From: Clitopilus passeckerianus
Taxonomy: Eukaryota; Basidiomycota; Agaricomycetes; Agaricales; Entolomataceae
Assembly: GCA_944990035.1 (NCBI GenBank)
Contig: CALYLX010000017.1
Coordinates: 1-64,000 of the forward strand
DNA length: 64,000 bases
Direction of reading: 5' to 3'
The notes below the pieces were generated by a model, which searched no databases, had not been told where the DNA came from, and saw nothing but the letters and a program-made list of their open reading frames with translations. Every line of letters starts with the position of its first letter. The stretch's first letter is position 1. The translations under genes and the position numbers were made by a program. Of this stretch, positions 11,294 through 21,538 are shown one piece after another.

Positions 11294-13159
11294 CTATGTC
11301 GGTGGATGCATATCACCATCTCCTCGATTCTCTTGGCTAGGTGTCTGCCAGGTGTTCTGCCATTGAGGAGTTGTCGGAGGTAGGTTGGGTGGAAGGCCCT
11401 CGGGAGTGAAGCCATACGGTTGAGACTGGGAGACACCCAAGTTCATGCCAAATGCAGCTGCAAACCTGGGGTTTATGTGTGGTTGAACGAAGCCTTGATT
11501 GAAATTTTGCACGCCGAATGGGAAGGGTTGCGCTTGCTGAGCAGGCATAGGATAGCCCCACGAGCTCTCGGGACTTTGCTGTTGTGGTGAATACCCTGTG
11601 GGATTGAAGGGTCCTGTTGGCGGCGAGAATGATTGAGATTGGAAGCCGGGACCCTGAACGCCGTCGGAATAGCTCTGAGATCTTTCACGCCTTTCGTATG
11701 GCCCTCTCCCGTGTTGATTACGGTCTCTTCCTCTTCCTCTTCCACGACTTCTCCCCCGACCTCTACGATCCGCATGTTCATGGCCTCTTCCTTGACCTCT
11801 GCGCAACTCCATCATTGGACTATGTGGGTTTCGACTACCTTCCAGAGAACTCTCCTTCTTGATCCCAGAGCCTACATTATCGGACTCTGGATTAGTGTAC
11901 GCGTCCGAATAGGGATCGTCGTAAGGAAGTGGTACAGGTCTCGACGGTCCGCTCGCGAAGTCGAAATCATCCGGGCCGTTGTTGGCGTAAGGATTCTGGG
12001 GATAGGTGTTATCATTGTCCTCCAAGTCTTGATCACGCAACTGCGAAGGTCCGGGAGTAGAGTGCCTGGAGGCAGAGACTGACTGCGCTCGAGAATCTGC
12101 GCGTCTAGGAAGAGGAAGCACATGGTCAGCAAGACGATGATACTATCTCTTGGGATGCATGTGGTCAGAAGCTGTACCTTTTCTTGAGGTTCCGTTTGAA
12201 CGCAGCTTCAGCTTCATCATCAGAGAATTCTTGTTCATGTTCCGCAGGTTCTTCGTCGTCCACGTTGCTGGCATCGCTTCCTTTGAGCGCCCCGATGTGT
12301 GTCAGGAAGACGAAATTGCTCCTTGTAGGAACATGGAAGACTTCGCGGGAGACGGTCACAATTGAGGGGTTAAGCGGATAGGATTTGTTAAATTTGACCT
12401 GATACAGAGGTTGACTTGTTGGTCCAAATGTTTCGTAGATCTATGGAGGCTGTATTAGAGAGCACGAACGTTTCCAATAAAGTGGTAACTTACGTAGCCC
12501 ATGACTCTCCTGTCCTCGAAAACAAGGAGTGTATCCGAGTCCAACGCTCTCTCAGATCCGCGGTTTAGATTCTCAGAGGCACCACCTTTCACGATGGCTA
12601 AATTTGGTAGAACCGACATAATCTCCCCAACCTTCTCCAGAAATTCGTTCTCTTCAACATGTTCGATGTCGGGGATTGTGATCTCTGCCTCTGTCACTTC
12701 GTTTTTGGTCTGGAAATATGTCCCTGAAGTAGTGACAGGGCCAGACTCTTCATCATCAACTTCATCATCTTTTAACTTCGGTTTTTTGTCTGCATCTTCA
12801 CTCTCTGCATCGGTGTCTGAGCTCGAAGCATCAGAGTCTGATTCAGAGTCTGAACTGGTTGGTATTTCCGCACTGAAAACCTAATAAGTAGGAGGGTTGC
12901 AACGTATCAGTTACGGAGGGACTTACTCCAAGCCCTGTCCATCACTTCCCTCCTTCACCTCCATGAGCTCTGCCTCGACTTCATCTTCGTCTGCGGCTTC
13001 ACTATCCGAGCTTGCAATACTGTCTTCATCTTCCGCCTGCTTGATCACCGTCGGTTTCCGTATTTCATGCACACAATTATGTGGCTCTACCTCGCCAACG
13101 AGATCCTGGATTAGCAGCAAGTCCTGGGGAATGGCCGAAGGAACTTTGAAGCCTTCCAT
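11294..13159 (-). CDS. NAF1: H/ACA snoRNP assembly factor NAF1
   Basis: NAF1 binds nascent box H/ACA RNPs with Cbf5/dyskerin in the nucleoplasm and is later replaced by Gar1. The start at 13159 gives MEGFKVPSAIPQDLLLIQDL, the usual Naf1 N-terminus. An acidic Ser-rich region follows, then the Gar1/Naf1 beta-barrel core: VGEIMSVLPNLAIVKG, LDSDTLLVFEDRRVMGYV, PLYQVKFNKSYPLNP, SREVFHVPTRSNFVFLTHI and GALKGSDASN. After FSDDEAEAAFKRNLKKR come a long disordered tail with an Arg/Gly segment (RGRGRSRGRGRGRDR) and a Pro/Gln-rich end. Several short introns separate these blocks. The start codon is 166 bp from the divergent mitochondrial EF-Ts start. Earlier in-frame codons before 13159 are not ATG. Confidence 0.92.
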
Positions 13160-13325
13160 GGTCGCCGAACTGACCAGAATTTTTGGCAACTTCTTTTCGG
13201 GGATAATCCTGAAAATACCGCTTCAGTCACGATCACATGACCCATTAACTTCCTTTTCGGTCTACTTTTCTCCTTTTCGTCACCAAAATTCCATTTTACG
13301 CCGCTCTCCAGCTCACAACGTCAAA

Positions 13326-14345
13326 ATGTTCGCTGCTCTCCGCCAGTCAACGCTCTGTGGCGCCTCTAGACGTCGCTATTCTACTGAACCGACCAAGGTT
13401 CCCGCTAAGCTGATTGGAGAGCTCAGGAAGATCACACAAGTCTCCATTTCAAAAGCCAAGGAAGCTCTTGCAGCATCGAGCAATGATATCGACCAGGCAG
13501 TGGAGTGGCTGAAGAAGGACTTAGCCATTTCCGGGGCAACAAAGGCAGCCAAGGTCGCAGGGAGGACAGCTTCAGAAGGAGTTGTCAGCACCGCAATTCT
13601 GAACCAAGGATACCAATCCAGCTCAACACTCACGAATTCGCCAGGCGTCCAAGCCGCCATGATCGAGCTTAACTGCGAGACAGACTTCGTGTCAAAGAAC
13701 CCTCTGTTCCAGCAACTCGCATCCAACATAGCAAGAACAGCTGCTGGGCTCGCAAATGCTCAGGAAGCTCTATCCTTGGAGAAGCTCAACGCGGAGACTA
13801 TCCAGACACATGAGTCTGGCCCAACTACGGTAGGGGATGCTATTCACCATTTGGTCGCGACGGTTGGAGAGAAAATCTCCCTTCGGCGGGCAATGGGAGT
13901 TTCGGCACCCTCATATACACAATCCATGAATAGAGTTTTGGTTGGCCATAGACTCGCATCCTATTCACATGGCGCGTTCGAGGGCTTCCCAACCCAAGGT
14001 CGCATCGGAGCTTTAGCTCTGCTGGGCATACGCACCTCAACAGAGAAAGTTATGTTGTCAGAAGGCTTCTTAACCGAGCTCGCCAAGCTAGAACGTGCTC
14101 TTGGTCGTCAAATCGCAGGGTTCGAGACGACTAGTGTGTCATCCAAGGACTCGAAAGATGAAACCGCCCTCTATAATCAACCATTCGCTATGCTGGCCGG
14201 GAACCACGAGGGTCACAACGTATCTGAGGTCCTACATAATTGGGCTCAAAAGCAGGGATTGGCCACGTCGGAGAGGGCTAGTGGTGGAGTTGACGTCCTC
14301 GCTTTTGCAAGGTGGACAGTTGGGGAGCCTCTTCCTGAGGCATAA
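13326..14345 (+). CDS. tsf1: Mitochondrial elongation factor Ts
   Basis: Single exon of 339 residues. EF-Ts recharges EF-Tu by GDP/GTP exchange during mitochondrial translation. The start at 13326 gives a short presequence (MFAALRQSTLCGASRRRYST) that looks like a mitochondrial signal with a YST cleavage region. It is followed by a UBA-like N-terminal domain (KLIGELRKITQVSISKAKEA and IDQAVEWLKKD) and the family core motif IELNCETDFVSKNPLF. The dimerisation core is less conserved, as expected for fungi. The same frame is open upstream to 12897, but that part lies opposite NAF1 coding sequence and lacks targeting features, so I reject the longer start. Confidence 0.92.
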   Translation: MFAALRQSTLCGASRRRYSTEPTKVPAKLIGELRKITQVSISKAKEALAASSNDIDQAVEWLKKDLAISGATKAAKVAGRTASEGVVSTAILNQGYQSSSTLTNSPGVQAAMIELNCETDFVSKNPLFQQLASNIARTAAGLANAQEALSLEKLNAETIQTHESGPTTVGDAIHHLVATVGEKISLRRAMGVSAPSYTQSMNRVLVGHRLASYSHGAFEGFPTQGRIGALALLGIRTSTEKVMLSEGFLTELAKLERALGRQIAGFETTSVSSKDSKDETALYNQPFAMLAGNHEGHNVSEVLHNWAQKQGLATSERASGGVDVLAFARWTVGEPLPEA

Positions 14346-14454
14346 ATTAGAGCATACAGACGAAAAGTATAGAGGCCGATATCACTGCTCACTATATAAT
14401 GATAATATGTACATGGATAAAATACATTGTGCAACTAATCAACTGTTCGTACAT

Positions 14455-15555
14455 CTAGATCATCTGCTTCTTGGCTTCAACGCGAGAAAGGTACGGCAAT
14501 CCACTTCCATAAGCTATCGTATAATTTCGGTGGTTGTCCTTGATGCATAAGGTTAGATCTAGAAAGGACATTGATGGGTTAGTTGGCGTAATGGATATCC
14601 GGAAACAAGGAAGCAAACTTACATTGTACCCCAGTGCTCATGTAGTACGTTCCTGCCCCTGTGAGAACATGCCACCACGAATGTCCCTCAAGTAGGAATG
14701 CTTTAGGCCAGCCAGCGTACACCTTCCACCTTGTGATTTCGTTGCAGAAGATATTGTCCAAGTTCCAAATCAAGAAACCGAAGGCGAACAGGCCAGCGCC
14801 AGTTGCGAACATCTTCCCTATTTGGGCACGTGTAGCAGTAGGTACTCGATCCGCAATTTCTGGCTGGCGGAGGAGGTAGGCCACACGAAAGGCACTGCCA
14901 AAGACGATCAGAGCAAAAACGACTTGATGGTATACAGGATTCCGGTAGATCATACTAGACAAAGAGAGGCCATTAGGGGCCCGTCAAGAATGATACTGAG
15001 TATCCGGAACTCACTAGCTCCATGTAAAGAGGGCGTTGAAGGCAACTAGCGTTCCAATCAAGAGTTTGGTCTGTGCCGATTTAACTCCATAACCTGGTTG
15101 GATGTCGAATAGGAACCAAAAGCTCATTGAACCAACGTAGATCATGGGAAGCTCATCTGCCAGCTGGGCTGTATACAACAGCGTGGCATGGAATGCAAAG
15201 CTGCCAATTCCGACAAGGGCAATACCCTGCAAAAACGCCGTGAGTTAAGCCTCATGTGAAGTCCTCTGGAACCTACAGCATAACCAGCGATGTACCGCCT
15301 TGGGAGGGATTGCTTGAGAGCTTGAACGCCGCCAAAGAGAGCCAGCCCAATAGTAAACAGATTTGAGAACGAGTTCGCCATTTCTGCTATATAGTGAGAG
15401 AACTGGTAGTTTGCCTGTGGAAGAAACCCGGTCAATACGCGAGATCAGGCTGCGCAGAGGTTTAGAGCGCTCACCTCACACCAGTCAAGGGTAGCCGTGA
15501 CAGGACCAAAAAAGCCATGCTCGATCCATTCCGTAGCAGACGAGACGTTCTCCAT
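14455..15555 (-). CDS. YPC1: Alkaline ceramidase (YPC1/YDC1 family)
   Basis: ER/Golgi multi-pass membrane amidase that hydrolyses ceramide or phytoceramide to a long-chain base and fatty acid. The start at 15555 gives MENVSSATEWIEHGFFGP, then the family signature TATLDWCE. Other recognised blocks are YIAEMANSFSNLFTIGLALF, GIGSFAFHATLLYTAQLADE (the Ser/His metal-site region), ELPMIYVGS and LEGHSWWHVLTGAGTYYM (the His pair of the zinc site). The apparent end after FPDIHYAN at 14579 is intron read-through. Splicing out 14559-14622 (64 nt) gives YLTLCIKDNHRNYTIAYGSG and a stop at 14455, which matches the family C-terminus. Other introns lie near 14955-15013, 15230-15280 and 15415-15470. The gene converges on EF-Ts with 109 bp between stops. 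Confidence 0.92.
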
Positions 15556-15904
15556 GGCAGTTGTGGTAAAGGATAGGGTCTGAAGCAGAGGTATCTTGCG
15601 TTTACAGAGACTCCTGTAAGAGGGAATCGGCAATCGGCACGTGTTTCCCGACGGTGTAATCGTGCTTATGACCGAGAAATTTCGTCAAGAACACGCTGTA
15701 CACTTTGATCAATGTGCAGCAACCATTTCAAGCCATTGAGAACGACGGGGAAAGCCATTTGAGCGTCGAGGGAACCAGAAAGCCGTTGCAGCCACTAAAC
15801 TGCTTGGCAGTTATACCATTGGTCACCGATTGGGCGTGTGACTTGCCTCAAATTGAGTCGATAGAGTCTGCCTTACGTCAGCTCATTTCTATCATCCGCC
15901 ACCA

Positions 15905-17500
15905 ATGCGAAGTGCTGCAGCCTCTCTTGCTCGACATGGCCGTGGAATCTCGAAAACCATTGCTCAGAATAGGGCAGCGACGACGGCGGTAGCGCAGGCG
16001 ACAGAGGCACCTCCCGTGAGGATAACGACGTTGCCAAACAAAATCAGAGTCGCGACAGAGGCGACACCTGGTCACTTTTCTTCTGTGGGATTGTATGTCG
16101 ATGCCGGGTCGAGATATGAAACTCCAGAAATCTCTGGCTCGACACATTTCCTGGACAGAATGGCGTTCAAGGTATGCTGATATATATACCTATAACTTGG
16201 GGCTAATGTTCCTTGTCAGAGCACGGCGCAAAGGACGGATGCGGAAATGACCAGTGCAATCCATGCGCTCGGTGGTCAAATTATGTGTACCTCCTCAAGA
16301 GAGGCCATAATGTACCAGTCTTCCCATTTCCACCAGGCCACACCACAAGCCGTATCACTCATAGCCGATACGGTTCTTAACCCGTCATTTTTGCCAGAAG
16401 AAATCGAAGCACAACGTGATGCAGCCCATTATGAGGTTCGCGAGTTGAACGCAAAACCGGAGATTATTCTCCCAGAGATACTTCACACCATTGCATACAA
16501 TCACAAAGGACTTGGGAACCCTCTTCTTTGTCCTGAAGAACGGATACCCCTCATCAATGAGGTCAACCTTCGGGCAGCCATGAAGGAATGGTATAGACCA
16601 GAGCGAATGGTCATTGCAGGAGCTGGTATGCCACACGAGGAACTCGTCGAACTTGTCGACAAGTACTTCGCCAGTCTCAAGCCCACTTCACTTCCGTCAT
16701 CGGCGAAACAACCCTCCTCTTCGCCGCATATCCTATCACCATCTTCCCCCTCGCTTGGTAAATCACTTACCAGGGCAGCGTCCTACCTCTTCCCTCAAGG
16801 TGTTGACGCAGTCGGCTCGACCTACACGGGAGGCAACCATTTCATCAGTGACCCCTCACAGGACTTCAATCACCTATATGTTGCCTTTGAGGGCGCTGGG
16901 ATCCACGACGATGATATCTACGCACTAGCAACCATGCAAGTGCTTCTTGGTGGTGGTGGCAGTTTCTCTGCTGGTGGTCCTGGCAAAGGGATGTACTCCC
17001 GCCTATACACCCACATCCTCAACTACTTCCCCCAAGTTGACCACTGTGCTTCATTCCACCACATTTACACCGACTCTTCACTCTTTGGACTCTTTGCATC
17101 CTTTGTCCCTGCGACTTCAGGTGTCCGTGGCGGAAACACTCCTTCCCAAATCCTCCCACACCTTGTTCACCAACTCAGCCTCCTTCTCTACACTCCAATT
17201 CCCGCGGAGGAGCTCTCCCGAGCAAAGAACCAACTCAAGTCGAGCTTGATGATGGCACTGGAGAGTCGAGCAGTTGAAGTCGAGGATCTTGGCCGACAGA
17301 TTCTCGTCCACAACCGCAAAGTCCCCGTCACTGAGATGACGAACAAGATCGACCTTCTTACGCCTGAAGATATTCGTAATGTCGCACAGAAGATCTTTGG
17401 CCCCAGCTCCGGGAACAAGCCCACCATTGTTTGCCTGGGTCACGAAGATACCGGCTCAACCTGGAAGGAGACATTCAAGAAGTATGGTGTCTCTGTTTAG
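15905..17500 (+). CDS. MAS2: Mitochondrial processing peptidase subunit alpha
   Basis: Exons 15905-16171 and 16220-17500 (48-nt intron) give 515 residues. The alpha subunit holds and presents precursor presequences to the catalytic beta subunit in the mitochondrial matrix. An N-terminal presequence (MRSAAASLARHGRGISKTIA) precedes an M16 peptidase fold. At the site where the beta subunit has HxxEH, this protein reads THFLDRMAFK, so the zinc site is absent, as usual for alpha. The glycine-rich substrate loop is present (LLGGGGSFSAGGPGKGMYSR). The C-terminal M16 half ends in TWKETFKKYGVSV. The gene is divergent from the ceramidase gene, with 349 bp between starts. Confidence 0.95.
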
Positions 17501-17645
17501 ACTGCAGAGAGGGCCAGTAGTGGTTATTACAGTGCTTTCGATTGATTCCATGATTAACAGTATACATGCTTAAGTACGAATAAGTAATTTAATATACACT
17601 GTAGAATAACATCCCCATACTCATTCCTTTCCTGTGCTACTTGAT

Positions 17646-20600
17646 TCATGCCCTCAGAGTCGTCCAGCGTGTATTTGGTGTGGTCCTTAGATATATCTCC
17701 GGTCCTTCGTCCGAAGGTGCCATCCATGCACTTTGGTGCGTAGGCAAGGTGTTCGTGACCAGAAATCGTTGGCCTGGTTTAAAGTCACCCATCTCCGAGT
17801 CTTCAGAGAGGGACAGCTTTAGAACATCCCAAACAGTGAGCTGAGCCTTTCTCGTTGCAGGCTTTCTGAGAGTTCTTGCATCCTCGACGATGAGCACCCT
17901 GAGGCTGCGGACTTGCCGGGGAGGGCATGTTTCCTACGTGTGGCATTGAATCAGCTGTTGGGAACGAGGAGAAAAGTAATAGTACGAACATCTACTTCCT
18001 CTCGAATGCGGTCTCCGACGCAGCCTTTTTCCATCTCGATCTGGCGCTTGACATGTTGGGCTAGCCATCCAGCCTGTGCGCCGTCCAAGGTAGAGCAGAT
18101 TTCGGCGGCCTTGACGGGGTCTTCTAGGTCATCATAGAGGCTCTCGATGGCGTATGTGGGTGCATCTAAGAAACCGACGATTGTCAGGATAATAGCTTCT
18201 GGGATTATCCAGGGTGGACGCACAATCTTGACTTTGGCGGAAGTTCTTGGCCCGAGCGCGCCTCTCTAACCGATCTAGATAGCCTTCATATTTGTACCAT
18301 TTCTTCTCATATTCGTCGTGCATCCTCGTAGTCTCCGACTCACGCTTTTTCTGTCGCGGGATTAAGCTCATGACGAGGTACAGGAATTTCTGAGAAGCAT
18401 ACCTCCCACTCTTGCTGAGCTATAGCCTCACCCGCCTCATCCACTGGCCCCTTGCTACGTTTGTTGCCATCTTCATCCACATAGAACTCAAGGAACCCAA
18501 GTTTATGCACCTGAGAGTGACATTAGAAGAGGCATCAAAGCCGCATAGCATATATGGACCAAGCTCACTTTAACAACAACTACATCCATGATCGCAACTA
18601 GCCCACCATCACCAGTTAAGCTGTTCATAGTCGATATCCATGGTCCGGGTGTAAAGCCTAGTTTGACATGCCAAGATGCAAGATGGCTCGAGTTTCCGGA
18701 AAGAACAAGAGTCATCGAATGATAGGCTTCGAGAGGTTCGGCCGGCTCCTTCTTTTCTGAAGAGAGCTAGACGTTGGAGAATAATGAGCGATGAATTCCA
18801 GGTTATTTCACAATACTCACCCAGCCGCCGGCAACGGTGAGCTTACGGCCAATCCTAATCAGGCCTCGCCGTACAGCTCTGGCCATGGGCTCATCGACCC
18901 TTGCTTTCAATCTGTACCAGCCGTCCGATACTTCTAGTGTTGGATGGGGTTCGATAGGAATTCCGTCGTCAGTTATGCCGCCTTCCGCCCAGTAAATATT
19001 GGACACGCAAAGGACCATTGGATAGGCCGCCGGCGCATCCTGCGTCGTCACGAGACGGAGAGCTGGTCGTTTGCCTTGGTTTATCTCGCGTTCATACCTT
19101 CATGAATAGGTCAAACGGTGGTTTCTAAAAGTAACACGTAAACTTACCTGTAGAAGAGTTGACGCATGACCTCTTCATAGGTCCATCTTCTCTCCACCGT
19201 CTTCTCCCTGTCAGGATCTAGAGCAACCATTCCAGCTAGCTTCCATAGGATATGTCCCCAATGATTGTCAACCCAATCTTGTTTCACCAGGTTACAGCCT
19301 TTATCTAAAAGCTCCTGGAATGCTTGTTTGGGCCCCAAGTTCGGTGTAGTATGCATCGGCAGAGATACGGGCGTCGTGTTCGCTGAGTGGAAAGAATAGT
19401 ACCTGGCCGTCACTGGTGTTATTTCTGAGAGTTCAGCTACATTGCTAATTGAAAAGTATTAAGATGGGATCAGGAGATGCCTGTAAGAGGACTTACATTG
19501 CCTGCACTTCCAGTTGAACCTGTGTGTAGGTGCCTGGGTAGAGTTTTGAGTCGAGCAATGAGACACGATCCGGGCGTGTTGCTATGAGCGGTCAGCAGGG
19601 ACCGTCGCATTCAATGAAAACAAACGTACTGAGATCGAAGACTTTCCGGATTTCCGAGGCTTTGGGCGGAACTTGAGTCAATATGGTAAATGACTCTGAT
19701 GAGGGCCCTGCGGGGGTGCTTGGCGTAGGTTTAGGTGTGTTCAGTGTTGGCTTGGCTGCAGAAAGCATCAAACGCCCAGGTTCCCCTGGCTTCATGCCCG
19801 GCTTGAAAGGGGTTTTGAAGCCTGGTGTTGTTCGCCTCTGTATCGTTTTCTGCAAGTTCAATGGCGTCCTAGCAGGAGTGGAAAATCCTGCAGAGGCTCC
19901 TGGTCTTTGCGATCTAGCAGCAGGCAACGGGGTCGAAGCAACGGAGGCAGCATTTGAGAAAGATGACAGTTTAGATGCGGCCGGGTTGTTGGGGTTTAAT
20001 CGAGAGGATACAGAGGGAGTAGCGGAGTAGTTGGTTTTATTGACCAAAGGGCTAGCGAAAGGTTTTGTGCCCATCTTTGTTACAGATGTCGAAGATATAC
20101 TATGCGATGCAGAGGTAAAAGTTGCTGATGGTGAGGCGTGAGAGGGAGATGACGTGCTTGGGACGTTCACAACGGAGCGGAGCGGCATCCTCTGTGAGGT
20201 GCTATTTTGCGATACGGAAGGGATAGCCTGAGGCCGACTTGGGGTTGAAACTGTTGCTTGGGCATCTGTACTGAAAGACGATTCTGAGTTGTCCAATTGA
20301 CTCTCCTCTTTGTCCCACTCCTTCATCTTACTTTTTGCTTTGGCAAGCGCCGCAGCAGAAGGAATAAGGAGTGCACCCTTTTTCTTCTTTGTTGTGACAG
20401 ATTGGAAGCCAAGGTAGCCCGTGGGGAATGAGGTACTGGCTTCGGGCATAATTTCGTGGGCCGGTGAGAACCAAGCTGAGAGGTCCTGTTCCGGAGGTGC
20501 TTCTTCTGGAGGAGGCGAGGAATGACGATCCGGTTTGGCAGAGAACTCGTCTACAGGCAATGCTGACGCAGTTGCAAACCCCACGAATGGCCTTGCAGCG

Positions 20601-21029
20601 ATGGGTGATACATTGCGCCCTGCAGCTGTGGAAAACGGGTTGTCTGGGTCATCCGCGATATGGTCGCTCTCTTCAACTTGGTCATCTATACATGACATAG
20701 TTCAAATACAGCCAAGCTAATGTCATGTCTCCGACTCACCTGGGGAATTGTGTTGCAATAAGTCGAGCTTGGGCATGTTCCTACTGGCTATCTCTGTTCG
20801 CCTCCTTTTGGGAGATGGCGCTTGTGCTTGAGAGAGCCTGTACTCTATCTCGTCGAACGCTGCAAGATCGTCTTGACTCAAATCTGCGAGTTGCTCATCG
20901 TATGTCGGTGAAGATAGTCTCTGCCGTTTGCCTGTTGGTGAGCTCAAAGGTAAGCCATCTGGTCCAAACTTTATATCAGCGCCTCAATAACGAGCTTTGG
21001 GGCAAAAAACGCTTACCATAGTGTCCCAT
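17646..21029 (-). CDS. BRH2: BRCA2/Brh2 recombination mediator
   Basis: BRCA2-family protein that loads Rad51 on single-stranded DNA during homologous recombination. The start at 21029 (MGHY, then an intron ending at a CAG acceptor, then DGLPLSSPTGKRQRL) is inferred from splice signals. The N-terminal half is disordered. It contains BRC-like Rad51-binding motifs, PFSTAAGRNVSPIA at about 20599-20640 and GFATASALPVDEF just after, then GFQSVTTKKKKG with SAAALAKAKSKMKEW. The C-terminal half matches the BRCA2 DNA-binding domain: helical domain (HWGHILWKLAGMVALDPD, YEEVMRQLFYRYERE), OB1 (RPALRLVTTQDAPAAYPMVL, DGWYRLKARVDEPMARAV), OB2 (SGNSSHLASWHVKLGFTPGP), a shortened tower-like charged helix, and a last OB part (FKPGQRFLVTNTLPTHQSAW). 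The stop at 17646 comes directly after RWTTLRA, as in compact fungal proteins. Confidence 0.9.
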
Positions 21030-21538
21030 TGCTGGGAGCCTCGAGGAGGGAGGGAGTCAACCAAATGGAGACAAGAAACCAAACAGAATGAGCGCGTCAA
21101 GTCACGTTGTCCGCGTTAGTCACGTGCGTGAGCACAAAACTGGAAGGGTCTGATGATCACCATCATGACCGCCCGAAGTAGCGAGTGGGCTGTCCACGAC
21201 GATGACGAGAGTCAATGCTTTACGACCCTTTAGCGCCCACAATACTTTTGTTATCCTTCCAGACTTTGTTGAAATGAATCGTTCGTTCTATAGCCTTTTG
21301 TCCTGATGTAATTTATCCCATCGCTACATTGCCAATGAATCTTTTTATTCGCTCAATATTCGGTGTGGGTCACCAAGCACGATGGCTGTCATGAGGCAGA
21401 CAGTATAAGGAACAAAGGTTGCTTGTGGACGAATATCTACCTTTCTCCGTGTAACGTGTTGCCGGTTTTTTTCCCGCCGCCGAAAGTCACATTACATTAC
21501 ACCGAGACTGCCACTTCCATCGCAGCACGGTCAAACGA
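21030..21538. other. Divergent promoter region BRH2/taxilin
   Basis: 509 bp between two divergent start codons. A CACGTG palindrome lies at 21121-21126. No gene, RNA or repeat is visible. Confidence 0.5.

Noticed and set aside
12897..13325. In-frame upstream extension of mitochondrial EF-Ts
   Set aside because: It is antisense to the NAF1 N-terminal exon and lacks a targeting signal. The ATG at 13326 gives a normal presequence.
14579..14962. Ceramidase ending at the stop at 14579
   Set aside because: The last residues are intron read-through. Splicing 14559-14622 restores the conserved C-terminus ending at 14455.
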